Origin: Fimbriimonadaceae bacterium
GTDB lineage: Bacteria > Armatimonadota > Fimbriimonadia > Fimbriimonadales > Fimbriimonadaceae
Reading direction: 5' to 3'
Assembly: GCA_014380605.1 (NCBI GenBank)
Contig: JACMJO010000450.1
Coordinates: forward strand, 1-6,182
DNA: 6,182 nucleotides
Position 1 is the first letter of the stretch. Each line of letters starts with the position of its first letter. The notes under the pieces were generated by a model. That model did no database searches. It was not told the DNA's origin and saw only the letters and a program-made list of their open reading frames with translations. The position numbers and the translations under genes are program-made. Positions 1-6,182 of this stretch are shown here, piece after piece.

Positions 1-84
1 GCAGATATTGAGAAAAAGCACTTAGCCCCATTAGAGACTTCTATCAAGCCACATCGGAGAGTTCGGCGTGCGATATGGCGGTAG
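1..84 (+). CDS. Possible C-terminal tail of a truncated upstream gene
   Basis: Frame 1 is open from the first base to a TAG stop at 82-84, giving 27 residues with a basic C-terminus (ending HRRVRRAIWR). The other two plus-strand frames hit stops within the first 25 bases. A strong rightward terminator follows about 45 bases after the stop, which fits a gene ending here and converging on the minus-strand gene at 171. An open stretch of 27 codons can easily arise by chance, and the tail matches no family I recognise, so no function is proposed. The alternative is that this stretch is non-coding or part of a structured RNA whose start lies outside the window. Confidence 0.3.
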   Translation, partial: ADIEKKHLAPLETSIKPHRRVRRAIWR

Positions 85-123
85 GAATTCGAGTCCGCGC
101 CATCTCAAATGCTTGCATTGAGA
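75..123. repeat. Two adjacent inverted repeats (hairpins) ahead of the terminator
   Basis: The first inverted repeat pairs ATGGCG (75-80) with CGCCAT (98-103), and inside it GGA (84-86) pairs with TCC (94-96) around a seven-base loop ATTCGAG. The second pairs TCTCAAATGC (103-112) with GCATTGAGA (115-123), with one bulged A and a very short loop. They abut each other and lie directly before the strong hairpin at 130-161. The first resembles a tRNA or tmRNA T-arm plus the CCATCTC acceptor end, but the T-stem is poor and no CCA follows. They may simply be structure in the 3' untranslated region of the upstream transcript. Confidence 0.45.
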
Positions 124-129
124 CAGCAC

Positions 130-171
130 AACGCCCCGATACAGTGAAGTGTCGGGGCGTTTATTGTGTTT
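130..171 (+). terminator. Strong intrinsic terminator between convergent genes
   Basis: The arms 130-142 and 149-161 form a 13-bp stem with a single T-G wobble and a six-base loop (AGTGAA). The lower stem is AACGCCCCGA/TCGGGGCGTT. On the plus strand it is followed by TTTATTGTGTTTT, a T-rich though interrupted tract, so it fits best as a rho-independent terminator for transcription coming from the left. The minus-strand gene stops at 171-173, right beside it. On the minus strand the sequence after the stem (GTTGTGCTGTC) is less T-rich, so it would be a weaker terminator in that direction, though the hairpin could still protect that transcript's 3' end. Confidence 0.8.
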
Positions 172-2066
172 TAGGATATTGGCGGATTGTGAATACGCTG
201 CAACTCTTTCTCGTAGAATTCTCGTGCCTCAAAAAAGGAACGGTTAGGATATATGGTCATAGTCACGTCGTTAAACTCAAATTCTATGTCTGCCCTGAGT
301 TTGTCGGCTATGTCTATCGCTAAGAGAATGACTTCCTCAATGTTCGATCCCACGAATTGAACTGGCTTGTCGAGTGTGTTCATGCCCGTGTAGCCTAAGA
401 GCCGCCATCTAGTGCTTACATTGGCGAGCACGCCGGACGCCGGCATATCCACGTCGATGCCGGTGAGACCAATGAGGCTCCTATATTGCTTCAGAAAGTC
501 ATGAAACTTCGCAGAGTTCATCTTGACTTCCGCGTTGAGGGTTCTCCGCTCCCCGTTTTGAGACATTGAATGAGTCCTGATAAGCGGTTCACCGGGTGGC
601 GAAACGGTAAAGGTGGTTTCGAGGCAGTAGTAGGTCGAGAGGAACTTGACAAAGCTTGTGCAAACGTTTACGACGTTTAGAACCGTTCCCAGGGCTTCCC
701 TTCCTAGTGCGTCAACAATAACGCCCACGCCCCACGTCTCGATAAATGTGTGGGCATCCTCTTGGGTCCCCGTCATGAGGGTCTGGGAGTTGAAATCCTG
801 ATCCGCGAAGATTTCAAAAGGTCCGTGCTCCCTTACCGCAGACTCTGGCTCGAACTTTTTGGCGGCCCTACGGATGCCGCGACGAATGTCTTCGAGGTAT
901 GTCCGAAGAATTAAGAAAGCCTCTAATGGCGTGATTCTCGTCGGCTTCCCGACCTGCGACTTCGAGAGGTCATAGTTTTGGGGTAACGACTTGCCTAGTT
1001 CAACGAGGAAGCGAGCAAAGAACCGGGCGCTCGGCTCCTTGCTGGCAAGGCCCTTTGCAATTGTCACCGGGAGCAACTCGGCGAGGCGAAACGATAGCTG
1101 GCCCCTTTCAAAAACGGAATCGACTTCTCCAATCGTTGCATTCGCATCGAGGGAGTCGCCCCGGCAGGTCATCGCAAAAAAAGTGAGAATCTCCTGGTCG
1201 ACGACGAACATTCCATTGCCTTTGACGCTGAGCGGATTGGCCACGAGCTTTCGATCCGGGGTTCGAATCGTGAATCCACTCGCTCGCATTGCGGTAACAA
1301 GCGCAGGCAGAGAATTTGTAGTGTAGGACGTGACAGATTTGGCCAGGGAGGTCGCGGCTTGGTCCGGAGTTCCCGCTGGCATAGGTATTCCTTGGGGCAG
1401 GGTTCTTGGAATCTCCAGTCTTCTTCGTGACTTGATCGGCGGCAAATCGCGAGGCAGAGTTGCCCCCGACGACGGCCTTGGAGGCGTTATCACGCCCCCA
1501 GTTGTTCCCGTCGTGGGATTCACTGGCGGGTCTTTCACCGGAGGATTGGTCGGCGTGGTAGGAGTTCCTCCGGGAACCAAATCGAACGTGCCGAACATGT
1601 CGTAGACCTCGTTCTGGTGCTTTTCCATGAATGCAAAATCGCTTCCCTCATAGGTGACGGCGATGAATTTGCCTTCGACGGCCATGCCCATAGAAAGGAT
1701 GTAGGCTTCACCATCTCCATCCTTGTAGGCCCCCGAGCGGATAAGCACTTCGACGCCCGCCATCTTTTGGCTGGCCAGCTCGCTCATGCGAAGCATGTGG
1801 CGGCCGCCCGTGACCGTTCGGCTCCACCTTCGGTTGTACCAAGGGCGAAACCCATCCTTGTCGAACTCGTCGGGAAAGACTCTGACGACGCAGAATTTCC
1901 CAGCGGGAACATCGGGGGGCGAGTAGACCGCCTGGGTAGGTCCAGATTCAGACGTGGCTTTCCAGCCCTTGGGAGATGTGAACTTCAAAGAGCCAACCCT
2001 AACTTGATCCTGAACCAGGGGCGACAGACTCATCGTACAGGCCAAAACCAGAAGGAGCGCTCTCAT
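171..2066 (-). CDS. Predicted exported two-domain protein of unknown function (631 aa)
   Basis: I do not recognise the family. The chosen ATG at 2066 opens with a signal-peptide-like stretch (M-R, then ALLLVLACTMSLSPLV), so the product is probably exported. There is no clear AxA cleavage site, and Cys10 is too close to the N-terminus and in too poor a context for a confident lipobox. Residues about 24-165 look like a compact beta-rich domain, with SLKFTSPKGWK near the start and FGTFDLVPGG at the end. Residues about 166-210 are a Pro/Thr/Gly-rich flexible linker. Residues about 235-631 form a longer mixed region with a hydrophobic, Val-rich stretch near 446-481 and a closing FEFNDVTMTIYP segment. 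No HExxH, Walker, heme-binding CxxCH or other catalytic motif is apparent. The frame stays open upstream to 2252, but that would bury the signal peptide and overlap the divergent dus gene. It appears monocistronic and ends at the shared terminator. Confidence 0.88.
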   Translation of the reverse strand: MRALLLVLACTMSLSPLVQDQVRVGSLKFTSPKGWKATSESGPTQAVYSPPDVPAGKFCVVRVFPDEFDKDGFRPWYNRRWSRTVTGGRHMLRMSELASQKMAGVEVLIRSGAYKDGDGEAYILSMGMAVEGKFIAVTYEGSDFAFMEKHQNEVYDMFGTFDLVPGGTPTTPTNPPVKDPPVNPTTGTTGGVITPPRPSSGATLPRDLPPIKSRRRLEIPRTLPQGIPMPAGTPDQAATSLAKSVTSYTTNSLPALVTAMRASGFTIRTPDRKLVANPLSVKGNGMFVVDQEILTFFAMTCRGDSLDANATIGEVDSVFERGQLSFRLAELLPVTIAKGLASKEPSARFFARFLVELGKSLPQNYDLSKSQVGKPTRITPLEAFLILRTYLEDIRRGIRRAAKKFEPESAVREHGPFEIFADQDFNSQTLMTGTQEDAHTFIETWGVGVIVDALGREALGTVLNVVNVCTSFVKFLSTYYCLETTFTVSPPGEPLIRTHSMSQNGERRTLNAEVKMNSAKFHDFLKQYRSLIGLTGIDVDMPASGVLANVSTRWRLLGYTGMNTLDKPVQFVGSNIEEVILLAIDIADKLRADIEFEFNDVTMTIYPNRSFFEAREFYEKELQRIHNPPIS

Positions 2067-2095
2067 ACCCGGATTGTTCGCGAAAACAGAGGAAA

Positions 2096-2102
2096 CTCCT
2101 TT
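2096..2102 (-). promoter_or_regulatory. Shine-Dalgarno-like AAAGGAG, unusually far from the start
   Basis: Read on the minus strand this is AAAGGAG, the best ribosome-binding match near the secreted-protein gene. Its distance to the chosen ATG at 2066 is 29 bases, far more than the usual 5-10. No ATG, GTG or TTG in the gene's frame lies between them. It is therefore either fortuitous, or brought closer by RNA folding. Directly ahead of the ATG there is only a weak purine run, so initiation here may not rely on a standard site. Confidence 0.25.
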
Positions 2103-2113
2103 ATTTTCTTTTG

Positions 2114-2129
2114 TTGAATTCTTGAATTC
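2114..2129. repeat. Tandem TTGAATTC repeat in the divergent promoter region
   Basis: TTGAATTC occurs twice back to back (2114-2121 and 2122-2129). Because GAATTC is itself palindromic, the two copies also form an imperfect dyad (GAATTC, two bases, GAATTC). The placement between divergent genes is where an operator for a dimeric regulator could sit. No regulator gene is present in the window, so this role is only inferred, and a chance low-complexity duplication is possible. Confidence 0.5.
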
Positions 2130-2199
2130 TGGACCCTTCCAGCACCTGTAAATGGCCTTTCGGGCCCGGCGAAGTATCCTTAGCTCACTCTGGTCGAGA

Positions 2200-3252
2200 A
2201 TGCTGAACTCCAATGCCCCTGCCCTGATCCTCGCGCCAATGGACGGCATCACAGACGCTCCAATGAGAGCGCTTCAAGGGGCGACGGGAGCTTTCACCTT
2301 CGCCGTATCTGAGTTCCTCCGGGTGAGCGGCACTCCAGTCCCAAAGAAGGTCTTTCTCCGCGACATTCCCGAACTCGCCCATGGATGTCGCACGCCATCG
2401 GGAATGCCTGTTCAAGTTCAAATCTTAGGCGGAAATCCGGAGAGGATGGCGGCATCGGCGGAGAACGCCGTGAAGGCGGGCGCTAGGGCCATCGACATTA
2501 ACTTCGGCTGTCCCGCTCCGACCGTTAACCGTCACGACGGCGGAGCCTCCCTGCTCCAACACCCTTGCCGAATACGTGAGATCGTCGCCGCGATCAGGTC
2601 TGCGACCCCCAGTGAGATTTCCGTCTCGGCAAAGCTGAGGCTGGGATGGGAAAGCATTGAAGACATCCACGAGAACGCCGAGATGGCGGCAGAGGGAGGC
2701 GCATCCTGGCTCACCATCCACGCTCGAACCCGGAAGCAAGGCTATCTTCCGCCCGTGTACTGGAAGCCGATTGGCCAAGTTCGAGACAGACTTAGCCTCC
2801 CCATCATCGCCAATGGCGATATTTGGGGCCTAGACGACTTCAAGCTGTGCCAGGAACAGACGGGTTGCCGCCACTTTATGATCGGGCGAAGTGCCCTTGC
2901 CAATCCTGTCTTGCCGTATGAAATCGCCGCAGAGCTTGGCATTGGCGGCAAAGCCGATAGCTTAGTTGATTGGATTCAGTTGCTAAGAAGCTTGGTGGCC
3001 CACACAGAGCACTACAAGGGTCAAGCGGTCGCCAAGTCCGTAGTCAAGCTGAAGCAATGGCTCAAACTGGCCAGCATTTTTGGCGATTTCAAGCACTTCG
3101 AAGCTGTTAAGCAAACCCGTTCTCTGGAGGAGTTTTTTGACTGCTTGGAAACGGCTCTGGCGTTCGAGAAGACTGGTGACAAATTGCCTCGGTATAGTGG
3201 GGATTGTGCGGATTCGGAGCCGGTCGTCCCATGTGCTTCTCCTTGGCGTTAG
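2200..3252 (+). CDS. dusC: tRNA-dihydrouridine synthase, DusC-like
   Basis: This FMN-dependent cytoplasmic enzyme would reduce a uridine in the tRNA D-loop to dihydrouridine using NADPH. The 350-residue product starts with the FMN-barrel motif LAPMDG (11-16), followed by SEF (37-39) and RTPSG (64-68). IDINFGCP (98-105) carries the catalytic Cys104. Next come the substrate/FMN segment SAKLRLGW with Lys145, HARTRKQGY with His174, IIANGDIW (202-209) and the phosphate-binding MIGR (227-230). A helical C-terminal domain with KLKQWLK follows. From memory, RTPSG, the GCP-x-x-TVN-x-x-GGA pattern, LGW, TRKQGY and ANGDIW match Escherichia coli DusC, which makes D16, better than DusA or DusB. That subfamily call is less certain than the family. 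An in-frame ATG at 2152 exists, but LAPMDG normally lies about ten residues from the N-terminus, which favours 2200. E. coli DusC is about 315 residues; the last 30 here look unrelated to the family and overlap the next gene. Confidence 0.95.
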   Translation: MLNSNAPALILAPMDGITDAPMRALQGATGAFTFAVSEFLRVSGTPVPKKVFLRDIPELAHGCRTPSGMPVQVQILGGNPERMAASAENAVKAGARAIDINFGCPAPTVNRHDGGASLLQHPCRIREIVAAIRSATPSEISVSAKLRLGWESIEDIHENAEMAAEGGASWLTIHARTRKQGYLPPVYWKPIGQVRDRLSLPIIANGDIWGLDDFKLCQEQTGCRHFMIGRSALANPVLPYEIAAELGIGGKADSLVDWIQLLRSLVAHTEHYKGQAVAKSVVKLKQWLKLASIFGDFKHFEAVKQTRSLEEFFDCLETALAFEKTGDKLPRYSGDCADSEPVVPCASPWR

Positions 3253-6182
3253 CCTAGCTTGGCTTGCCACTGCCGCATTCTTACCCTCTCCGCAGGTACC
3301 ACCGACGGACAAGGTTAGCTACTCACGGGATGTCCTCCCAATCCTCTCCGACAAGTGCTTCCTATGCCATGGGCCAGACTCGGGGAGTCGCATGGCGGGG
3401 CTAAGGCTGGATACGCCCGAAGGAGCCTTTGCCAATCGCAGCGGACGGTTCGCGATCGTTCCGGGCAAACCCGAGCACAGCCTGATGGCCAAGCGCATCA
3501 CGCATCCCAGCATGCCGATGCCTCCGAAGGGAAGCGGCAAAACCCTGACCAAGCGAGAGATCGACATCCTTAAGCGTTGGATCGCCCAAGGCGCGCCCTA
3601 TGGCAAGTTGTGGTCGTTCGAACCCCTGCCCGCCAAGGTGTTAGCCCCTGCGATCAAGAGCGACTGGCCCCGAAACGAAATCGACCGCTTTGTACTTGCT
3701 CGGCTCAACAAGGCAAAGCTCGCACCCAGCCAACCGGCTCCAAGACTCCGTTGGCTAAGGCGGGTCACTTATGACCTCACCGGCTTGCCGCCGACCGAAA
3801 AAGAGATTGCAGATTTCCAATCCGATTCTCGCCCGGACGCGTATGAGCGGGTCGTAGATCGCCTCCTTGCCAGTTCGCGTTATGGCGAGAGGCTCGCAGT
3901 GGCTTGGCTGGATGCGGCGCGGTACTCGGACAGCTATGGCTACCAGTCCGATCTCCTGATGCCATCGTGGCCCTATCGGGATTGGGTCATCAAGGCTTTC
4001 AACCGGAATCTGCCGTACAACCAATTTCTGATCGAGCAACTTGCAGGCGACCTCCTGCCGAATCCCACTCGGGACCAGCGCTTGGCGACGGCTTTCAATC
4101 GGCTGCATCGGCAGTCCAATGAAGGTGGCTCAATCGCGTTGGAATTCAAAACCGAATACGCCGTGGATCGCGTGGACACATACGGAACCGCTGTCCTCGG
4201 CCTCACGCTAGGTTGTGCCCGTTGTCACGACCACAAGTTCGATCCGATCAGTCAGCGGGAGTTCTATCAGTTTTTTGCCTACTTCAACTCGATCGAGGAG
4301 TATGGCCTGCTATTAAGCACGGAGATCGTGCCGACGCCATCACTGTTGTTGCCAACCCCGGAGCAAGAAGCCAGATTCGCGCAACTGAAGAAGCAAAACG
4401 TCGAGGCTTTAGCCTCCCTGGAACCTGCGATCGACCGTGCCGATGCCCAGTTCCAGTCTTGGAAAGCCAGGAATCCAACGGTCAAGACCGAGGTCACCGC
4501 TCGCCTTTCCTTCGATACCTTCACGGACAAGTTCCCAAGCGATGCGGAGAAGGTCTTCGGCGTCAAACTCGGTAGCGTCGACCTGGTTGCCGGTCGAAAC
4601 GGCAAGGCGGTTCTGCTCGATGGCGACAACGGCCTGACAATCCGAGGCTTGCGGGCGAGGGAGCGTTGGGAGCCGTTTACCTGGTCGTTCTGGGTTCAAG
4701 ACCCTCGCCAAAAGGGTCCCGTCGTGCTACTGCACCGAACTGGCGGCACCGATGTTGGATTTTGCGGGTTCGACCTGATGCTGGAGGACGGCTATCTGAC
4801 GGCTCGGGTGATGCGCCATTGGCCCGGCAACGCGGTCGCCATCCGAACTACTGAGCGTATTCCCAAAGGAGGCTGGCAGCAAATTGCATGGCAATGGGAC
4901 GGCAGCGGTCGCGCGGAAGGTTTGCGGCTATTCACAAATGGACAATTAGCGAAGACCACAGTCCTGAAAGACAAGCTCTGGAAGAAGATATACGCCTACG
5001 GCGATCACGCCGCAAGCGGCGGCGATTGGACATTCGGCAACCGATTCCGCGATGCCGGCTTCAAGGGAGGCAAGATCGACGATATCGCCTTCGCGGATCG
5101 CATTCTCTCGGGAGCCGAGATCGCAAACCTTTACGATGGGCGACCCATCGAGGGTTCGGGGTTGCGCGAGTTTTACGCAACCTCGGTAGAACCTGGAGTT
5201 AAGGAATCCCTGAAGCGAATCAACGCGGCCCAAAAGGAACTTGCCGAGTTCGAAGAGGGAATCCGCGAGGTTTCCGTCATGGAGGAATCTCCGGCCCCGA
5301 TTCCCGCGCATGTCCTAGCCAGGGGCCAGTACGACGCGCCCCGAACCGCGGCCAACCAGGTTATGCGAAATGTGCCAAAGGTTCTGCCTGCGCTGGGGAA
5401 GCCGGTAAACAACAACCGCCTCGCTCTCGCTAAGTGGACGACCAGCCCAATCCACCCCCTGACCGCTCGGGTCGCGGTGAACCGGTTTTGGCAGATGTTG
5501 TTCGGAACAGGTCTGGTGGAGACCAGCGAAAACTTCGGAACCCAAGGGGCACGACCGACGCATCCTGAACTACTCGATTATTTGGCTCGAAGGTTCGTCG
5601 ATTCGGGTTGGAACAATAAAGTCTTGCTTAAGATGATGGTCCTCTCGGCAACCTATCGGCAGGACTCGGTAAGGAAATCGAAGGTAAAGGATATCGACCC
5701 CGACAATCGGCTCTATTCCAGAGGGCCGAGCCATCGGCTCTCGGCGGAGATGGTGAGGGATACGGCGTTGTCCGCTTCTGGCCTGCTCAACGACAAGCTG
5801 GGCGGGCCGCCCGTGAACCCTTATCAGCCTGCAGGAATTTGGCAAGAGAACAATACGATGAGCCCCGGTTTTGTGCAGAGCAAAGGCGCGGACCTGTATC
5901 GTCGGAGCTTGTATTCCACCTGGAAACGCACAACTCCAGTACCAAGCATGCTCCTCTTCGACGCCACTTCCCGCGAAGCCTGCACGGTCCGACGTCCATC
6001 CACCAACACGCCTTTGCAGGCCTTGGTGTTGTTGAACGACCCAACGTATATCGAAGCCAGCCGCAAGCTCGCCGAGCGCGTCCTGCGCGAGGCCGGCCCC
6101 ACCGCCGAGGAACGCATCACCTTCGCGTTCCGCCTGCCCATGGCGCGCAAACCGACCGCTGACGAGACGGCCGTGCTCAAGA
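3206..6182 (+). CDS. PSD1-type exported cytochrome-like protein with LamG insertion (partial)
   Basis: The frame runs unbroken for 992 codons to the window edge, so the C-terminus is missing, probably by well under 100 residues judging from family length. From the GTG at 3206 it begins with a signal peptide (MRIRSRSS, then a hydrophobic core ending near ATAA, residues 21-24). PSCyt1 follows, with heme-binding CFLCH (51-55) and the typical HGPD. PSCyt2/DUF1549 spans about 155-365, with RRVTYDLTGLPPT (185-197) and a second heme-type motif CARCH (337-341) followed by DHKFDPI. Residues about 433-645 look like a LamG/concanavalin-type domain, bracketed by predicted coiled-coil helices (386-421, 665-689). 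PSD1/DUF1553 runs from about 733, with HPLTARVAVNRFW (750-762) and, near the end, NTPLQALVLLNDP. The family is expanded in Planctomycetota and relatives and often lies beside DUF1501 genes; its biochemical role is poorly defined. No ATG fits the start. GTG 3197 and GTG 3176 are alternatives, and none has a well-spaced Shine-Dalgarno site. The start overlaps dus by about 47 bases, which suggests co-transcription. Confidence 0.93.
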   Translation, partial: MRIRSRSSHVLLLGVSLAWLATAAFLPSPQVPPTDKVSYSRDVLPILSDKCFLCHGPDSGSRMAGLRLDTPEGAFANRSGRFAIVPGKPEHSLMAKRITHPSMPMPPKGSGKTLTKREIDILKRWIAQGAPYGKLWSFEPLPAKVLAPAIKSDWPRNEIDRFVLARLNKAKLAPSQPAPRLRWLRRVTYDLTGLPPTEKEIADFQSDSRPDAYERVVDRLLASSRYGERLAVAWLDAARYSDSYGYQSDLLMPSWPYRDWVIKAFNRNLPYNQFLIEQLAGDLLPNPTRDQRLATAFNRLHRQSNEGGSIALEFKTEYAVDRVDTYGTAVLGLTLGCARCHDHKFDPISQREFYQFFAYFNSIEEYGLLLSTEIVPTPSLLLPTPEQEARFAQLKKQNVEALASLEPAIDRADAQFQSWKARNPTVKTEVTARLSFDTFTDKFPSDAEKVFGVKLGSVDLVAGRNGKAVLLDGDNGLTIRGLRARERWEPFTWSFWVQDPRQKGPVVLLHRTGGTDVGFCGFDLMLEDGYLTARVMRHWPGNAVAIRTTERIPKGGWQQIAWQWDGSGRAEGLRLFTNGQLAKTTVLKDKLWKKIYAYGDHAASGGDWTFGNRFRDAGFKGGKIDDIAFADRILSGAEIANLYDGRPIEGSGLREFYATSVEPGVKESLKRINAAQKELAEFEEGIREVSVMEESPAPIPAHVLARGQYDAPRTAANQVMRNVPKVLPALGKPVNNNRLALAKWTTSPIHPLTARVAVNRFWQMLFGTGLVETSENFGTQGARPTHPELLDYLARRFVDSGWNNKVLLKMMVLSATYRQDSVRKSKVKDIDPDNRLYSRGPSHRLSAEMVRDTALSASGLLNDKLGGPPVNPYQPAGIWQENNTMSPGFVQSKGADLYRRSLYSTWKRTTPVPSMLLFDATSREACTVRRPSTNTPLQALVLLNDPTYIEASRKLAERVLREAGPTAEERITFAFRLPMARKPTADETAVLK

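Larger units (their letters stand above)
2067..2199. promoter_or_regulatory. Divergent intergenic region, probable promoters for both directions
   Basis: These 133 bases separate the start codons of the minus-strand secreted protein and the plus-strand dus gene, so promoters for both should lie here. The centre (about 2093-2130) is clearly more AT-rich than the flanks. On the plus strand TTGAAT (2122-2127) could act as a -35 element with a weak TGTAAA (2147-2152) as the -10, but the 19-base spacing and poor match make this tentative. I see no convincing -10 for the minus strand. Positions are inferred from gene layout rather than from strong consensus matches. Confidence 0.45.

Noticed and set aside
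10..19. Lipoprotein lipobox at Cys10 of the minus-strand protein (residue numbering)
   Set aside because: Only nine residues precede the Cys and the position before the small residue is Leu rather than a usual lipobox residue, so lipid attachment is not supported.
25..107. Complete tRNA gene ending in CCATCTCA
   Set aside because: No 5' acceptor strand complementary to the proposed 3' end exists at the right distance, the T-stem does not pair properly over five bases, and no D-arm or anticodon arm can be laid out.
75..323. Plus-strand open frame of 82 codons
   Set aside because: It crosses the hairpins and the terminator and runs antisense over the end of the minus-strand gene; its product resembles nothing and has no coding character.
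1617..2117. Plus-strand open frame of 166 codons opposite the secreted-protein gene
   Set aside because: It is an antisense shadow: it lies over the signal peptide and N-terminal domain of the minus-strand gene, and its composition is unlike a folded protein.
2152..2199. Earlier ATG for the dus gene
   Set aside because: It adds 16 residues before a motif (LAPMDG) that normally lies close to the N-terminus, and the sequence ahead of it shows no ribosome-binding match.
2067..2252. Extended N-terminus for the minus-strand protein from the ATG at 2252
   Set aside because: It would put 62 residues before an evident signal-peptide-like segment, remove the whole intergenic region and overlap the start of the divergent dus gene.
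4409..4711. Minus-strand open frames opposite the PSD1 gene
   Set aside because: The plus-strand frame here is continuous and carries recognisable family motifs on both sides, so these are antisense shadows of a GC-rich gene.
4202..5143. Frameshift or gene split in the middle of the PSD1 gene
   Set aside because: The long stretch between the DUF1549 and DUF1553 motifs looked at first like a break, but reading codon by codon the frame is unbroken and the stretch reads as a LamG-like domain.

Overview
The window looks like ordinary chromosome from a moderately GC-rich, non-proteobacterial bacterium. The best taxonomic pointer is the large exported protein at the right end. Its architecture (PSCyt1, PSCyt2/DUF1549, PSD1/DUF1553) is typical of Planctomycetota, Verrucomicrobiota, Armatimonadota and some Acidobacteriota. 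The sequence alone does not say which of these it is. I see no mobile element, CRISPR array, phage gene or complete RNA gene.

Layout, left to right. (1) Positions 1-170 hold a short open frame that may be the C-terminal tail of a rightward gene. Two hairpins and a strong 13-bp GC-rich hairpin with a T-rich tail follow; the last is most simply an intrinsic terminator lying between converging genes. (2) Positions 171-2066, minus strand, encode a 631-residue predicted exported protein of unknown function, with an N-terminal beta-rich-looking domain, a Pro/Thr-rich linker and a long C-terminal region. (3) Positions 2067-2199 are a divergent intergenic region with a tandem TTGAATTC repeat and probably the promoters for both directions. 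(4) Positions 2200-3252, plus strand, encode a tRNA-dihydrouridine synthase that most resembles the DusC (U16) branch. (5) From about 3206 to the right edge, plus strand, lies the PSD1-type exported cytochrome-like protein. Its start overlaps the end of the dus gene and it is cut off by the window edge.

The dus gene and the PSD1 gene overlap and are probably co-transcribed, but no functional link between them is evident: one acts on tRNA in the cytoplasm and the other is predicted to be exported. The minus-strand gene diverges from both. I find no convincing multi-gene novel system here. The items most worth a second look are the uncharacterised secreted protein, the DusC-like assignment, the dus/PSD1 overlap with its abnormal Dus tail, the LamG-like insertion in the PSD1 protein, and the repeat-bearing divergent promoter region.
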